From a virus, in IMG/VR virus record IMGVR_UViG_3300030117_004232, positions 1-64,000 of that record: a stretch of DNA of 64,000 nt; one strand, written 5' to 3'. Shown in pieces: positions 23,190-36,900 of the stretch. The notes beneath the pieces are model-generated. The model was not told the origin of the DNA, ran no database searches, and saw only the letters and a list, made by a program, of their open reading frames with translations. A program made the position numbers and the translations under genes. Position 1 is the first letter of the stretch. Every line of letters begins with the position of its first letter.

Positions 23190-24986
23190 ATGGGCATACC
23201 GATTCGACTCAACGTGGGGCCACGGGGGGATAGCACCATCAGCCTCGATGCAGTGAGCCTTGACGTTTCTGTTGACCGGAACGTGAGCGCTTTCCCTACC
23301 CCTAACAATATCCTCAACCGTATGGCGATTGACACAAACGTACCGTCTGTAGAGATTGAGATTGCTGGTATATTGCAAGACGATGAATATGCACCTGAAA
23401 CGACTGGCAGTTCCGCAGATTACGGTGACCAGATACTAATGAATTTTGCAGCCACAGCACCTACGACAAACAATCATTGGAATTACATGACGCATTTAGC
23501 ATCTGCAACTAGTCGTCATCACCAATTTTTAGAATTTCACATTAAATCAGGCGAAGGTTTTGGCATTAGTGCAAGTTCTAAAACAATTGATGTATTGGAT
23601 AGGTATGTAATAGGCGCTACTGAAGATGAGGCATTTGACAATATGGTAGGTAACAAGTTGTTTGACAAGTATGGTCGTACAATAGGCACGATTAGCGCAG
23701 TTACGTTTGCTGCCGACAATACCAGTGCTGTAACCAATCCAGATGGAACCGCTTTGACATTCCAAAATGGGCCGAATACCAATCGCGTAGATACCATTAC
23801 ACTCAGTAGTACTGCTATTGCACTTGATGAAGGGGAAATCATGTATTATGGTGTTGTAAGTGCGCTAGAGGACCAGTGGATTGACAGGTGCTTTGCACTG
23901 TATCCTAACTATTGGAAAGTACAAGGGCAAAACCCAGCATACACTCGGCCTGCTACGCCTACAGCAATTATCTTCAAATTTACAAGCACAGCCTCTCACT
24001 TATCCGGCGGCTCCGCCAGACCCACTATTGTCAACACTGCTAATTCGACACAGGTTCCGGGGACGCCAAGTAGTGGTCGACATGCTGTAATTGAAATACC
24101 AATCGGAGGGGTCATGTATGCTTCTACCAATAACAATCCTGCTAGTACACTGGCACTTTTGGTTAAGGAGGCCATTGACTTATCTTCAGGCACAAGATTG
24201 TCAGTAGAAAGTAAACCACTGATGCCCGGTTTAACCACATCTTATCCTGCCGACGCCTTTGATGCACAAGTATCGGGCGGAACTGTATTGATTACTCAAA
24301 AATATGATTTGGCCAGTAGTCAAAATGTGCAACTAAATGTGTCCCCTAGCATATATGATTCTCCTGCAAATACCTCCGAAATTTTACGAAATAGGCAATT
24401 TTTTGAGGCTCCAAACCAAGCGATTCAATGGGATGAGATAGCACTGTCCGCCTCGACTGTAAGTGCAGATGGGAAACAAAAATCTGCGGGTGACAAGGTG
24501 CAAGATTTACTTGGCATTATCTCAAACGCAACCAAGGGTCGAGATTTGATTCGGGGCATTCAAATTCCTTATGATAGTTTGATTACCAGTTCTGGTGTCA
24601 CTGGCACTGCCCGTAACTTCTTCCTAACCTTTGGCGAACAGAATCTAGATGATAAGGGGTCATTGAATAATAATCGAGAGGCATCGTTACCCTTTGTTCC
24701 CGGCATTGCGGCTAACGACATTGGTGGAGAGCCTAGTCCTGTTGGCGAATCAAACTGGCTTAGTCAATTCGGGTTGGGTGGGGTGGCCAATGCAACAGAG
24801 TCCTTACTGTCTTTTACAGGCAATCTCATCAAAGATAGTTTCGTTTCTTTGGCTACTGCACCACACGGTAACGATGGTGGAATACGAATCCTCCCAGAGA
24901 AACTTCATGTGCGATATGATGCTGGGCATAACTACTACGCCTTCAACCTCAAGTTGTTGGCCTCAGACTTTGTGATAGGTGTTTGA
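23190..24986 (+). CDS. Tail-tip protein (paralogue 2)
   Basis: The 598-residue paralogue of the preceding protein begins with IPIRLNVGPRGDSTISLDAVSLD, matching the preceding protein's early PIRL/IELDATSID segment. KSAGDKVQDLLGI, IQIPYDSLIT, RNFFLTFG and a final YYAFNLKLLASDFVIGV match the preceding C-terminal block. The LamG insertion is absent; the middle is a different beta-rich region. Tandem duplication followed by domain swapping is the simplest explanation. The distal tail role is inferred. Confidence 0.6.
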   Translation: MGIPIRLNVGPRGDSTISLDAVSLDVSVDRNVSAFPTPNNILNRMAIDTNVPSVEIEIAGILQDDEYAPETTGSSADYGDQILMNFAATAPTTNNHWNYMTHLASATSRHHQFLEFHIKSGEGFGISASSKTIDVLDRYVIGATEDEAFDNMVGNKLFDKYGRTIGTISAVTFAADNTSAVTNPDGTALTFQNGPNTNRVDTITLSSTAIALDEGEIMYYGVVSALEDQWIDRCFALYPNYWKVQGQNPAYTRPATPTAIIFKFTSTASHLSGGSARPTIVNTANSTQVPGTPSSGRHAVIEIPIGGVMYASTNNNPASTLALLVKEAIDLSSGTRLSVESKPLMPGLTTSYPADAFDAQVSGGTVLITQKYDLASSQNVQLNVSPSIYDSPANTSEILRNRQFFEAPNQAIQWDEIALSASTVSADGKQKSAGDKVQDLLGIISNATKGRDLIRGIQIPYDSLITSSGVTGTARNFFLTFGEQNLDDKGSLNNNREASLPFVPGIAANDIGGEPSPVGESNWLSQFGLGGVANATESLLSFTGNLIKDSFVSLATAPHGNDGGIRILPEKLHVRYDAGHNYYAFNLKLLASDFVIGV

Positions 24987-24987
24987 T

Positions 24988-27900
24988 ATGACGATAATGA
25001 TTGACCCCGGATACGCGTTGAAATTCAACGGTATCACAGATGGTGTCTTGATTCCAGCGTCGCAGCACACATTGCATGGAACTGATACCCAAGATGATAA
25101 GCAGTTGCCCAGTGCATTGAGTTCATTTACGCTAGAAACATGGTTTATCCCTGACTCTGGTGGCTCAGTGTTTGAGTATGAAAATATCATGCGCTTGACT
25201 GTCGGTACACCTTCAAGTCCAGCGCCAGCGCAGTTTGAAATCAATCTGAAGAATATAGCAGCGGGGACTATTGAAAGTCACGTTTTGACTAGTGCAAAGC
25301 CCGTGTACGGCATTGATGGGTCATTTACACACTGGGATGGAACATTGTTTCCACATCCTGCTCTTGAAGAGCATAATTCATTCTTGGCCACAGATGCAGG
25401 GTCTAATGACCTTACAGCCTTGAATGAAGGTCATAGAGAACTACTGAATGTCACTGTAGTGTTCAATCGAAAATACATCGTAATGTATGTCAATGGGGAC
25501 ATCGTGGCTGCCAAAGAGTTTGATGAGGACCATGAGGTTGTATTGACGCCTTCTCGGATGTTCCTTGGCGGGCGTGGTGGCGAGTTCCGAGGAACCATCG
25601 AAGCCGTTCATTTGTCTCGTGGAAGTAAGGATTCAGGAAAGGCTGACTTCGCCCCAATTAAAAGTGATGATACGATTGGATTGTGGCGATTTGAAGAGCC
25701 TATTGAGCCTATTTCTCTGATTACGACTACACCTTCTATCTCTGCATCAACAGGTGCTTCATCATCAATTAACATTGGTGCAACCGCAGCACAAGCATTG
25801 ATTGATGAACTTAGTGGGCAAAGTGGACTCACAGCCATCAATTTCACTACGACCAGCCCTTGGACGGATATGGGGCAGTATAGCGTTAAGGTTCATACCG
25901 CGACCAGTTTTGCTACACGCACCATACCCAAAGTGCCGTATAACATTCTTGTCAATCCCTTGGGCTATACTTCAACCACTGGAAAAGCAACCAACAAGGC
26001 TCCTGAAAGATTGCGACTCATGGCCATCGATGCTTCTGCTGGTACGATTACAGTCGAGTCTATTCACCTAGACTTTGCATCTAACTCTACAGATGGTCGA
26101 CGTGGAGCCTTACAAGCGCACGATGCAGGTAGATTTGTGGTGATTACGGGCGATTGCATTGTAGATGGTGGGAATGGTAACGAGTATCAGCCACAGGGTA
26201 GTGGGACGCAGTTTTCACACCGTCAAGGGCAAGTCGTGATTGATGAGAGTCGTTTTGAGAATCACGGTCTAATGTTCTCTATGACAATGGCCAACCGAGA
26301 TGTTCCCGAAAACAAATTTTCAGCATACACCACAAACCCCGGCAGCGGATTCCTGATGGGCCACTCTGGTCGACATACCCTCAATCATGTCAAGAGTCAC
26401 CCGTTCATGGGTATATTGCCGGTCCCTAGTGATTACATTGTTGACAAGAAAATCGATGCGACTGCTGATGTCATTTCTGCAACCTTTGAATCGCAGTACT
26501 CAGACATCAAAGACACCGTCCCACCAAACTCAATTGTATCTGCGTTTAGTACTCATGGGCCTGTAAACATCAAACCAACTATACACACGTCATTTGTTAC
26601 CAGAGTATGTGAAAATGGTATGTCTGATATTAGTGATTCCAGTCGTGGATTGTTGGCTGTTGGCGGACCGGGGTTCAATCCTATTCCTTTTGCACTAAAG
26701 GCTCTGAACAGCCCAGATGCATTAAATCCAACTGGTAGTGTAGCAGAGCATTTGATTCCTTCTTCTGAAAGTCGTATTGCTATTCTTAATGTTCCGAGTT
26801 TATCAACATACAACTACGCACCGTTTGTTCAAATTCATTACAATGCCATTGACCACACAGGTGCAGCGTTTACAACTTGCGCAGCATCAAGGATTACTGG
26901 AACTTCAAATGCAACAACTGTGACCGTACAGAGCATCAAGTCATTTGGTAAAGATGGAGAAACATTCCCTGCAAATGAATTGTACATTGGTACTACTCCA
27001 GCAAGCACGGCGCAAAAGGCGACGAACACAGTAACACTACATCATGGAACCAAGCAACTTCGGTTTAGTGCATCAACTGATAGTGCATTCCAATCTGCTG
27101 ACGTGGCCGATGCAGTTGTAAGAAGATTGATTGGCGGCCCTTCACTCATGGTGACAAAAACTGTCCCTGATGTAAGTACAATTGTAACAGGTTCAACCAG
27201 CATTTTGGATTTAATTCATACTGACTTAGGAACAAATCCACTGGCCGTTTACGCTCCGGGCGGCATAATTGAATTTGACATTCCAGATAACTTTCCATTC
27301 AATGACGGAGATTTAGAAGGAGATAGTTCTGAAGGAGTAGTAGCAGAAGAGGTGTTGGATTTCTCTTTGACTCCCGCTGCCTACTTACCATTGCATTCTT
27401 CAGATTCCCCGCAGACTACACCTCGATTGATTTCAACAGCGAAGACTGAACTTACGGGTCAAAATTCTGTATTCAATCGAATAATAGTCAAACAAAATTT
27501 CAACCCACTTGGTTTGTCTGAAAATGGAGATTTACTAACTGCAAATACAAGTACAGGGCGGAGTCGCTCAACTGGTGTATTCATCAATAATGGCGGTGGC
27601 TATTCTTCCAGCACCACTGGGGCCATGACTGTCGATGGAAATAATGCCACACATCACATCAAAACAGGTGACATATTGTACAAATTGGATGGTACTGTTG
27701 TTGGTACGGTCACAGGAGTTACATCCACTAGTGTCACTGCAAGTGCTGGGACTTCTTCTGCCGTAGTGGATAATGAAGAGTTGTTTACTTCACCCCCCTC
27801 TCCGACAAGAGGCAATACCAACCAATCAACTGCGGTACACGAAATCTTTGACATTATTGAGCACACCTCTCACAACGGTAAGGCTCGTCTTATTGTTCAG

Positions 27901-30900
27901 CCAAGTGACAGAACTCGTTTTAGTCAAGGGTCTAGGTTAGAAGACGTGGCATTTGGTGGTAACTCAGCAACTATCGAACATTTACTCAGTCGAGGGCGAG
28001 TGTTATCATTTGGCGAAGACAACTATGGGAACTCTACACTGAGGGCGCACGGTTTGATTTCTGACATCTCCGCAGCCAGTGTAAACGTCAAGGGTGATGC
28101 AGCCCCTGATTCTCACATTGTCAAGGAAATTATGCCGGGTGCGCCGGTTGTTGCAGTGACATTGGGTGGCCCCGGACAAGGTGCCATCAACACCAAAGAA
28201 ACGTGGCAACCAAGCCCTACTGCAAGATTGGCATGGAATACGCGTCGAGACTGCACGACCCTCATTACTGCCTACAATACCAGTACGATTACAGTCAAGG
28301 CTCTCAATAACAGAGCAGACGATTTGGCTTCTTGGGGAACCTATTGCTTCCCAAAGATTGGTAGAGTGTACATCGGATTGAAAGATGATGTTACGGGTAG
28401 GATGCGTTACGCTTCGGCGGAATATGCAAGCAAGAATGCAACTACATTCACATTCGATACAGGGGCTGCCGCTGGAAGAGGAACGGGCCTGTTCCTCGAT
28501 TTTGACGGAAATGAAGAAGCGCGATTTACAGATTGGTACGCCACAATCATTGCTGAAGCGGATACTTCTAGCACTGGTTTGGTCGGACTAATGTTATCGA
28601 TTGACGATAAATTCTCAGAGGAATCAATGTGCAGCGATGGTACCACCATCAATGACCGTTTGTTCCAGACACTAGACACTGTCAGTCACGATTACCAATT
28701 GGGTAGTCAATATGCGAGTACACGCGCATTGGTCGAAATCCCACTGTTTGAAGAATTTTTCTTTGAGAATCACGACAAGGGTGTTTTCCCCGGACCTGAC
28801 AACAGTATGAAAATTCACATTGATTGTACACATACTGCACACACTTGGGCACCAAACCCAGTTGGGCGTAGATTTGAAGCCGTATCGCCCAAAGACCCAG
28901 AGGTATTTGCTGCGTTTTCATATACGATTGGCAACCAAACGCATCAGCCGGGAACAAAGGTTTCTCAGCCCTATGATGTGAGTAATCATAGAGTTCACGT
29001 AGAAGATTCAGATATATTTCCAATTGCTTCTGCTGCGCCTATTGCAGTGGCTGGAATCAACGGTAGCGCTCGTTATCGACGTGCCTTCTTGAGTTCAGGA
29101 GAGTGGTGCATTTATGTTGCAAAAGACCAGTCTTCTACTGTTTCTTTGGAATTAGCGGGCTCAGCAGGTGATACTTGGTCAATGTCCAAGAATTTCCTTA
29201 GAGACTTGACTGTAGGCGCATTGCTTACTCCTGCACCCGGCTACCAAGACATGAATTATCGGTCGATTGCGGACAACCCTGAGTTAATTAGTGCGGGTTA
29301 CGAAGGGCGGCGGTCTTTCTACTATGACCGCTCAAACGCAATGACTCAAGGTGGAAATGTTGACTATGGACTTCGTCAGTACGTATCGGCTGTAGAATTT
29401 AGAGCAGGACCTAAGACAAATCCACATTTAGATAGAATACAAAACAAGCGAGCCCGTTCTAAGGTAGTCGCCACTACGTCTGGTGGAGGTGGTGTCGTTG
29501 CAACCATTACTGTGGAAGATGCGTCACTGTTCCCTACAGATACTCCAAATGCGTTGTATGGTTATCGATTGGCTTGGAGAGATACAGGTGGTACGATTCG
29601 ATATGGTACCTACACTACTCGTAAGCCAAATGCCAACCTCATGACAGTAACTTCTACAGAGACAACTCACCCTGCTGTCGGGGATGAAGTATACATTGAG
29701 AGCCTATACGCACTGTCTGCATCGACTTGGCCCCGCACAATTGATGGTTTCCTCAGCCGAGCATGGGCATATCCCTACGCACCCGGTGGACTACGTGATG
29801 GAGATACTGTATGGATGAATATGCACTACACCAATCCACACGCCATGGAAGGCTTGTTCTGTAAAAGTAGAGGTACTCTGGACGAAGGTAAGGTGTGGAC
29901 AGGATTTAATGGGGGCATGGGTGCGTTACATGCAACCAATCCGAGAGATAGTATCCCACTGGAAAATTTCTTGATTGGCAATACTTGTGTCGAAACGGCT
30001 CAGAACTTTGTTCAACACGTCAACAAATCAGTTGAACTTCATCATACTGCAATGGGCGTCGCTTCACCAGCGGATAAAAGCCCGATGGTTGCATATATCG
30101 ACCCATACCAAAGTACAGACGAATTTACCCGAGTTTTACTGTATGATGTGGCCCACGACCGGGAGTTCATCGCCTTCCAAGACCTTTGGATGCAAGTACA
30201 ATCGAGTGCAGATGCAACCAAGATTGGGGCAGCACCAAGTCACACTGGTGGTGTAATTCTCAACACCGATGCTAATTCTGGCTCGTGGTTGGATGTTCCT
30301 GCTGGGTTTGCCAGCCAAAGTCCATATCTGAACAGTACAACCCAATCCGATTTCATCGAAACGGCTTACTGCCACGCTAGTACTTGGAACGCTTCTAACA
30401 CAAGCGCTGGAGGTGTCAAAGGTCTGGGTATACATCGACCACAAATCCAAACTTCTTCCTTTGGTGTCTATGCTCCTAGAACAAATCCAGCAGTAGTTGA
30501 TTCAGCATCTGCTGCGACTAAACACGATGAGGTTGTCAAGGACCAACGAGAGCAATCTACATTCTTTGATACGCCTGATGGTACTCGTTGCATACCTGCT
30601 TTCCTTGCACTAAAAGGTATTCGGGCTACTACGTTGGATTTAACCAACCACAAAGAAAATCATTCTTCACACGGGCGAGGACTCAATAGTCACCCACACT
30701 GGACACAAATGGATTTCACTCGTAGACTGACGATTGATTTTGGTGAAGTTTCACTTAGAGATGGAGTAACGGATATTGAGTCTGCTGCTAGAGAAGTTGT
30801 ACGCATGATTAACCAAGCGGGTGCGAAGAATGGGCGGACGCACGCTCGCCTTCATTCCGACTTTTCGGCTACTGCATCGACACATGACCCTGCTCCTTTT

Positions 30901-33900
30901 TGGGCCCCTGAACAAGCGTTTGCTAGTCTTGATAGAGGAACACACATGGGGTATGTTCGTGCGCATCTCGGTCGTGTATCTATCGATTCATCAGACCCAG
31001 AAAACAAAGGGTTCAGTATTGTTATTCACAGTACTGTCCCCGGTGCATCCGGTCGAAACTTCTGTACTTGGCTTGATAACTCCAAGGCTCAGAGCCCATA
31101 TCGTCCAGAATACATGATTGGGCACGGCGGGCGCTTCCGTAATTACTGGTGCCAACCAGATGAGGTAACTGGGGAAAACATGCACCCAGCACCCATGCCA
31201 ATCAACAGGCATGGTCGCCCATTTGCTCCAATTACAACTCTCAAGGAGTTCTTGCCACCTGAAGAGTTGAATGACCAAATGATGAACAATTTAGACCTCG
31301 GGCCAGAAACACAGGCAACTGCATTGTTTGCATCTACCAACGAAGAGTCCAGCACAGGGCGTAATTACAATTCTGTTGCAAACGAATCCTTTGAGACAAA
31401 GAGTCCGGCTGGTACTCTGATTGACGGACTACGCGTTGGTACGAAGGCCAAGGCTCGCATCAACTTTGGCGGCATGACCATGGCCGGTATTCCCGGCTGG
31501 GCACCAGATGCTGGTAAGTGGGGCTTTGGTAGAGATGGAGAGAATCCAAGATTCGATGCAATTTATGGTGTAGGTGTCAATAATGCTACAATCAAGGCTA
31601 CTTCTTTGAATTTAGACAATAGTGCTGACAGATATATTCCATTAGATGATATGCAGAGTCAAAACATTGGGGATGGAAATTTATACGGTATTCGCTTTGT
31701 TGACCATCGTGGTGATTCCCACACCATCCGTATGGTGTATCGTCAGTATGGAGAAAGATTCGCTAATGATTTAACTACTCTACCGCCATCAATCGATGAT
31801 GAACTTATCATTCATTTCGATGACAGAGATGTAGCACAAGGTGGGTTCACCATTGGGCAACACATGGCTGGAACAGGTGAGGTTACGGGCAACATGACCA
31901 ATGGTACGGCCTCTTCTTGGAAAGGTAACTTGTGGAACAATTACCCAGCGCGTAATGTCGGGATTAGAGTTTCAACATCGATAACTGGAAGCGGTAGTGC
32001 AAGACAACTCACTCTAACACTGCAAGACCCGTATCAGAGTGGCGGAAATTTCAGCCATCCAGATGTGCTTGGTTATTTGGGCTTCCCAAAGAAAGACGGC
32101 ATGATTCAACTGTCAGATGATGGCGGGCATCTTGGTCTGACTTTCTCCTATAGTAGTCGGACAACTGGGGGTGTCGGTAGCACTGTTCGATTCTATGGCG
32201 TTGTAGGTGGGTTTGCTGGATATGACGAAACTGATGCTAACGAAGATTGGATTCTCAGTCCACGCATCAATTTCACAAGTGTACTGACCGATGAAGTGAT
32301 TGCTGCTGCTGTAGAGTATGCGATGAAGTTAGACAACGTCAACAGTGATGACTTGAATGTTACTAGTTTCGATTGCACCTCTATGTTTGCACCTGATGGT
32401 CGCACATTGAAAGAGTGGGGTGTAAGCCCAACTGCTATTCGTATCAGAACCAAGTCAGATGCATCTATTCCCCTTAACAAATTGTTTGAGGTTAGCAGAG
32501 AGAAAGACTGGGGCTTGGTTGAAGGTGCCAGTAGCGACACTGCTGTTGGTAGTCATCACACAGGCGGTCTGTCAAACTCTGAGCGCGATGCCGGAACTCG
32601 ACTGGATGTAGGTTACATCCCTGAAACTGTATTGCACATTACAACGAAGTATAGAGGGTCCAATGCTAATACTGCAACTCCTGTACTTGTAGACAATCAG
32701 AACAATGTGGTCGATACAGGACTTTGGCGAAGAAATCTTCGTGGTGAAAATTACACAGATGTCGCTGGGGACCACATTATTCCGCGAGTAGACAGCCCGA
32801 TGGTTAAGATTGACTCTGATACATCGACTACTCTCGTATTGGCAAGCAATGAGTATGTATTCTTAGCAGGTGCACCTTCGACGACGGCTGGTACAGGTCG
32901 ATGGGGTGAGCGATTTACACTTTGGTTCGGGTCTGAGGAGTATGGTACTGTCGCAGGTACAGATGAGGATACGCTCACCTTTGCAGCAAATGATGGTACT
33001 TCATCGGGCTTTACCAATGGAAACATTGACCAAAATGACATCTTGATTAAGAATGGCGGCCCTGTTCACAAAGCCAAGCAAATAGATGGTATTCGTAGAG
33101 CCGGTAGTAAACTGTCAAGTCCATTTCTTTACTTCCGTGGTGGAAGAGATAGTGCTGACCACTGGGTTCCATTGTTCTTCGGAGGTGGTTTCTCTGGTGT
33201 TGTTATGGACATCAATGATGGCACGGAAAATGATTACTCGGACTTCTATACCCATCCTTACGCTGCTGGACCCACTGGTGCATGTGGATTGCAAAATGCA
33301 GGCGAAATGTCAACCGCGTTTTCTCTACTAGACACGAATGCAATGCTGGCCATGTTCCCCGGAACACCATACCTTGACCAGCACAAAGGTCAGAATAATC
33401 CACCTTTCTTCAACCAAGATGCCATCTTACCGTTTGATATGACCAAGGGTGGTAATGCTAAGGTAACTGGGGTAGATTATACAGATGGGACCAACACTGT
33501 AACTGTAACTGTACCCAGCCCAATTGTCATCAAATTTGCTAGTGCAAATGCTAGATACTCCGCAGCACCAAGCGCAGAACATACAACTTACATGATTTTC
33601 GGCCCCGGCCAATCATTCCCTCACAACTACATGTCTCAAGAGCCACAAGGTTCTGCGATGGTGACCGCAGGCAACGGGTATAGTGCTGTACCTATTGCTC
33701 GCACAGCAGGTGGACTTGCGTTTTTACCAAATGAGTTGGCTAATGGTTCACCAACTCATGCAGGTTTCAATACAGGTGGTGCAGAAGCGCACCTACCTAT
33801 GAGTACTTTCTATCAGAAAAATAACGTGAGTGGCTTCAATTATGTCATGAATTGGGAACCAGCGAAAGGCTTTCCAAATCATCGTTCTTTGAGTGGTGCT

Positions 33901-36900
33901 AGTTCCGTAGGATATTCCAATGTGTTTAGTGACTCTCGATTCTTTACAGGCAAGGCGCCCGGTACGTCTAACTTACCAGTTCATGCACATCCGATGAATC
34001 AACCAATCAGTCTTTACAATTCAGGTACACCAAGAGAAGTCGGGACATCAAATTGGTCGACTACACGGTTTTCTTCAGTGATTTGGCACATGGATGGAGG
34101 CTATCACCCCGGTGGACATTTCTTTGATAATGCGGTGCGCAAAAATCCAATGAATGTTGTGGCAAACGCTGTTTTGTCTGGAAATACAACTAACCAGCAT
34201 AACCCTGCCGCATTTAGGGTAGCAGGACTGTTGGCAACGGCTTACAACGCGGCATTCACCTCACCTCACGAAGAACAACTGTGTGATGATAACATTGTTT
34301 TGGTCGATGCCACTAGAGTGCAGAATGCAGAAGAACTAGGTACAATCCTATCAGCAGCAATCAATACATTCCCCGGTTCTTATGGACTCAAAGCGATTGG
34401 TGGTACATTTATGCCATCGTTCCAAACCGGCACAAATCAAGACCGATATGGTTGGCACAAACTGATTATCGACCACAGTAGTGGATATGTTCCTCACAAC
34501 TCTACCACACCTGCATCTATTACAGTGAAAACTACGATTCCTTCGACTTTACCACAGTATGGTTGGATTCGGATGTCAAGTGGAACTAAGGCTGCCGTGG
34601 CTGCCTATTCGTCATATACGGGTAAGACATTCACTCTGGCTGTAAATTCAGTTATGTCTTCTTCTTCAGGTAATGAGACAAATGCCTACGAGCCAAATAC
34701 TGCCGCAGCAATTACAGATACTGATTTCAATGTGGAAGATGGAGAAGTGTATGTATGGACAAAGGCAGGTACACGAAGACACAACAACGTGTCTGGTACT
34801 ACTTCGCGCGACCACTTATGTCAAGTTCACTTCAATGGACTGATTGATGCTGTAGATAGAACAAAGCCCATAGGCGCAGTTGGTTGGCACGGCGAAGCAT
34901 ATTCTTACTTCAATTCTTACCTAGTTGATTCAGCCTATCCTGCCGGACTTGGTGCTTGGCATCCCTTCCTCGGATTCAGTCCTTATGGTGCTGCTGAAAC
35001 ATGCTTGGGTAGTTCAACACCAGTAGGGGTTGCAGACACTCCAACAGCACTTGCCTCAGAGTTTTGTGTAAATGGCCTATCTTCTCGACACTTGGTAGCG
35101 GTTAGTCGAGAATGTGCTTTGTCCTTGGTAGCATTTTCTGACAGAGATGGTATATTTATGCGAGGAGACAGATTATCAGCAAAATTGGGGTCTGACATTT
35201 CCTACGCCGGTACGGTAATGAATTTGAGTGGGTTTAGCAATTCAAGATTTGAAGCGCCCGCGACAGGTGGACCTCATATTGAAGCACATTTCCACACTGG
35301 ATTTGCTCGACCTACACTAGCAGCAGATTATCCTGCTACTAGTGCTGTTCCAACTGACGCACAACTTCACCGCGCCATGCAATCAGGTGATATGGTACAC
35401 GGAACCACTTGCCAATATCCAACAGGAGACTTGTTTTGGGATGAAAGCGTCGTCAAGTCAAACAACTTCCATGAAGATTTTTCAGATTACGGCGTCGAGT
35501 GTATGGGGGCCACAGCCCACACAGATTACTTGAATACCGCAGTGACTGCTGCTCAGCCTCACCCCGGTTTATACGGTTACTACTCAAAGCGCTCTGCTGC
35601 ACGTAATTTCCTACCAGAACATATTGTATGGAAGCGTATGGATGGTGGAAATCTAACGATGCCTGCTCTTAATGCTCGTGGTTTAGGACAAATGCCACTT
35701 TTCTACGCAAAGGATAGTGGGGCATGGAAGTTAAATGGAGAAAAAATTCTTGGCAACGTAAGGTTTTCATTTGAGACAACAAATGCTTCTATGTTCCCGA
35801 TTATACAAGCACAAGAACTAGCACATCCGCAGTTAGCAGAGCAGTACCCAAGAGAAATTCAACAGGCTTTACTAATTCCAAATGAACAAGAGCAATTCAA
35901 GAGTGTACAAGTCATTGATGATACAGGTCAAGAACATCGCCTTGAAGGTGGTTCTCCACTCGGTACAGTCATACTTGATTTCCGCCATGTTAGTGATAGA
36001 GAAATAGAAGGATTGGCGCCTGCTTTGGCTGGAAGCGGCGTATCTCCCAATATGAAGATTGGATTACCAAACCCAGATGAAATACCGGGCAATGTCATTG
36101 TCCGTTCTGGGTTTGACCGAATCCAAGGCTATCAGAATGAAACAATGGGGTCTGGTGGGCTTCAGCATCCTTCACAGCCAAACCAACAAATTATTGATTT
36201 GTTCAAAAACACGAATGCAGGCCCCCGGTTGTGGCCTTTTTGGGAAAATAACGGATGGGAACACATTAGTCAAGATAGTGTAGATGTTTCCCAACTCAAG
36301 AATATACACCGATTGGATTATCCAGCATCTACAAGTAACGGGTGGGAGGATTCCACTGGAAATGCACCTTTGCAAACTGCCTATGAGCCCCATGACCGAA
36401 GTTTGTATTTCCATGTAACAAGAATGGGCATATCCTCTACCCATCGATATTCTAATGACGAGTTGACTTTCAGTAGTTACAGTGGTACAACAATTACGGT
36501 GGGTTCAGCCCCGGAAGCCACGACTTGGAAAATCGAAAGTGAAAAAAGTGGTGGGCGATGGTTCCTACGAGTCTATGACCCTACGACCAACAAAGGTGTA
36601 ATTGCCAGTTACACAAATACGTCTAGTAGTACCTTTACTGGTGTGGTTTATTCTCCTGATTTTGCTGAGTTTGTCGAAGGTAAGACTGGTTTGAAAGTCG
36701 TGCCTTCTTATTACATGCCTGCTGGTACTACTCGATTCTTTGCATCTCGTCGTTTGCGAGACCACTGCGAGGTTAGCGGCGCCAGTCCAGATGCAGCGCA
36801 AATTGATTGGTTTGCTTTCCATAGTACTTTGCCTGCGGACACAGCCGCTACAGAAAATGTCAGTGACAATCCGTGGTATACTCACTTTACAGAGAGGGGA

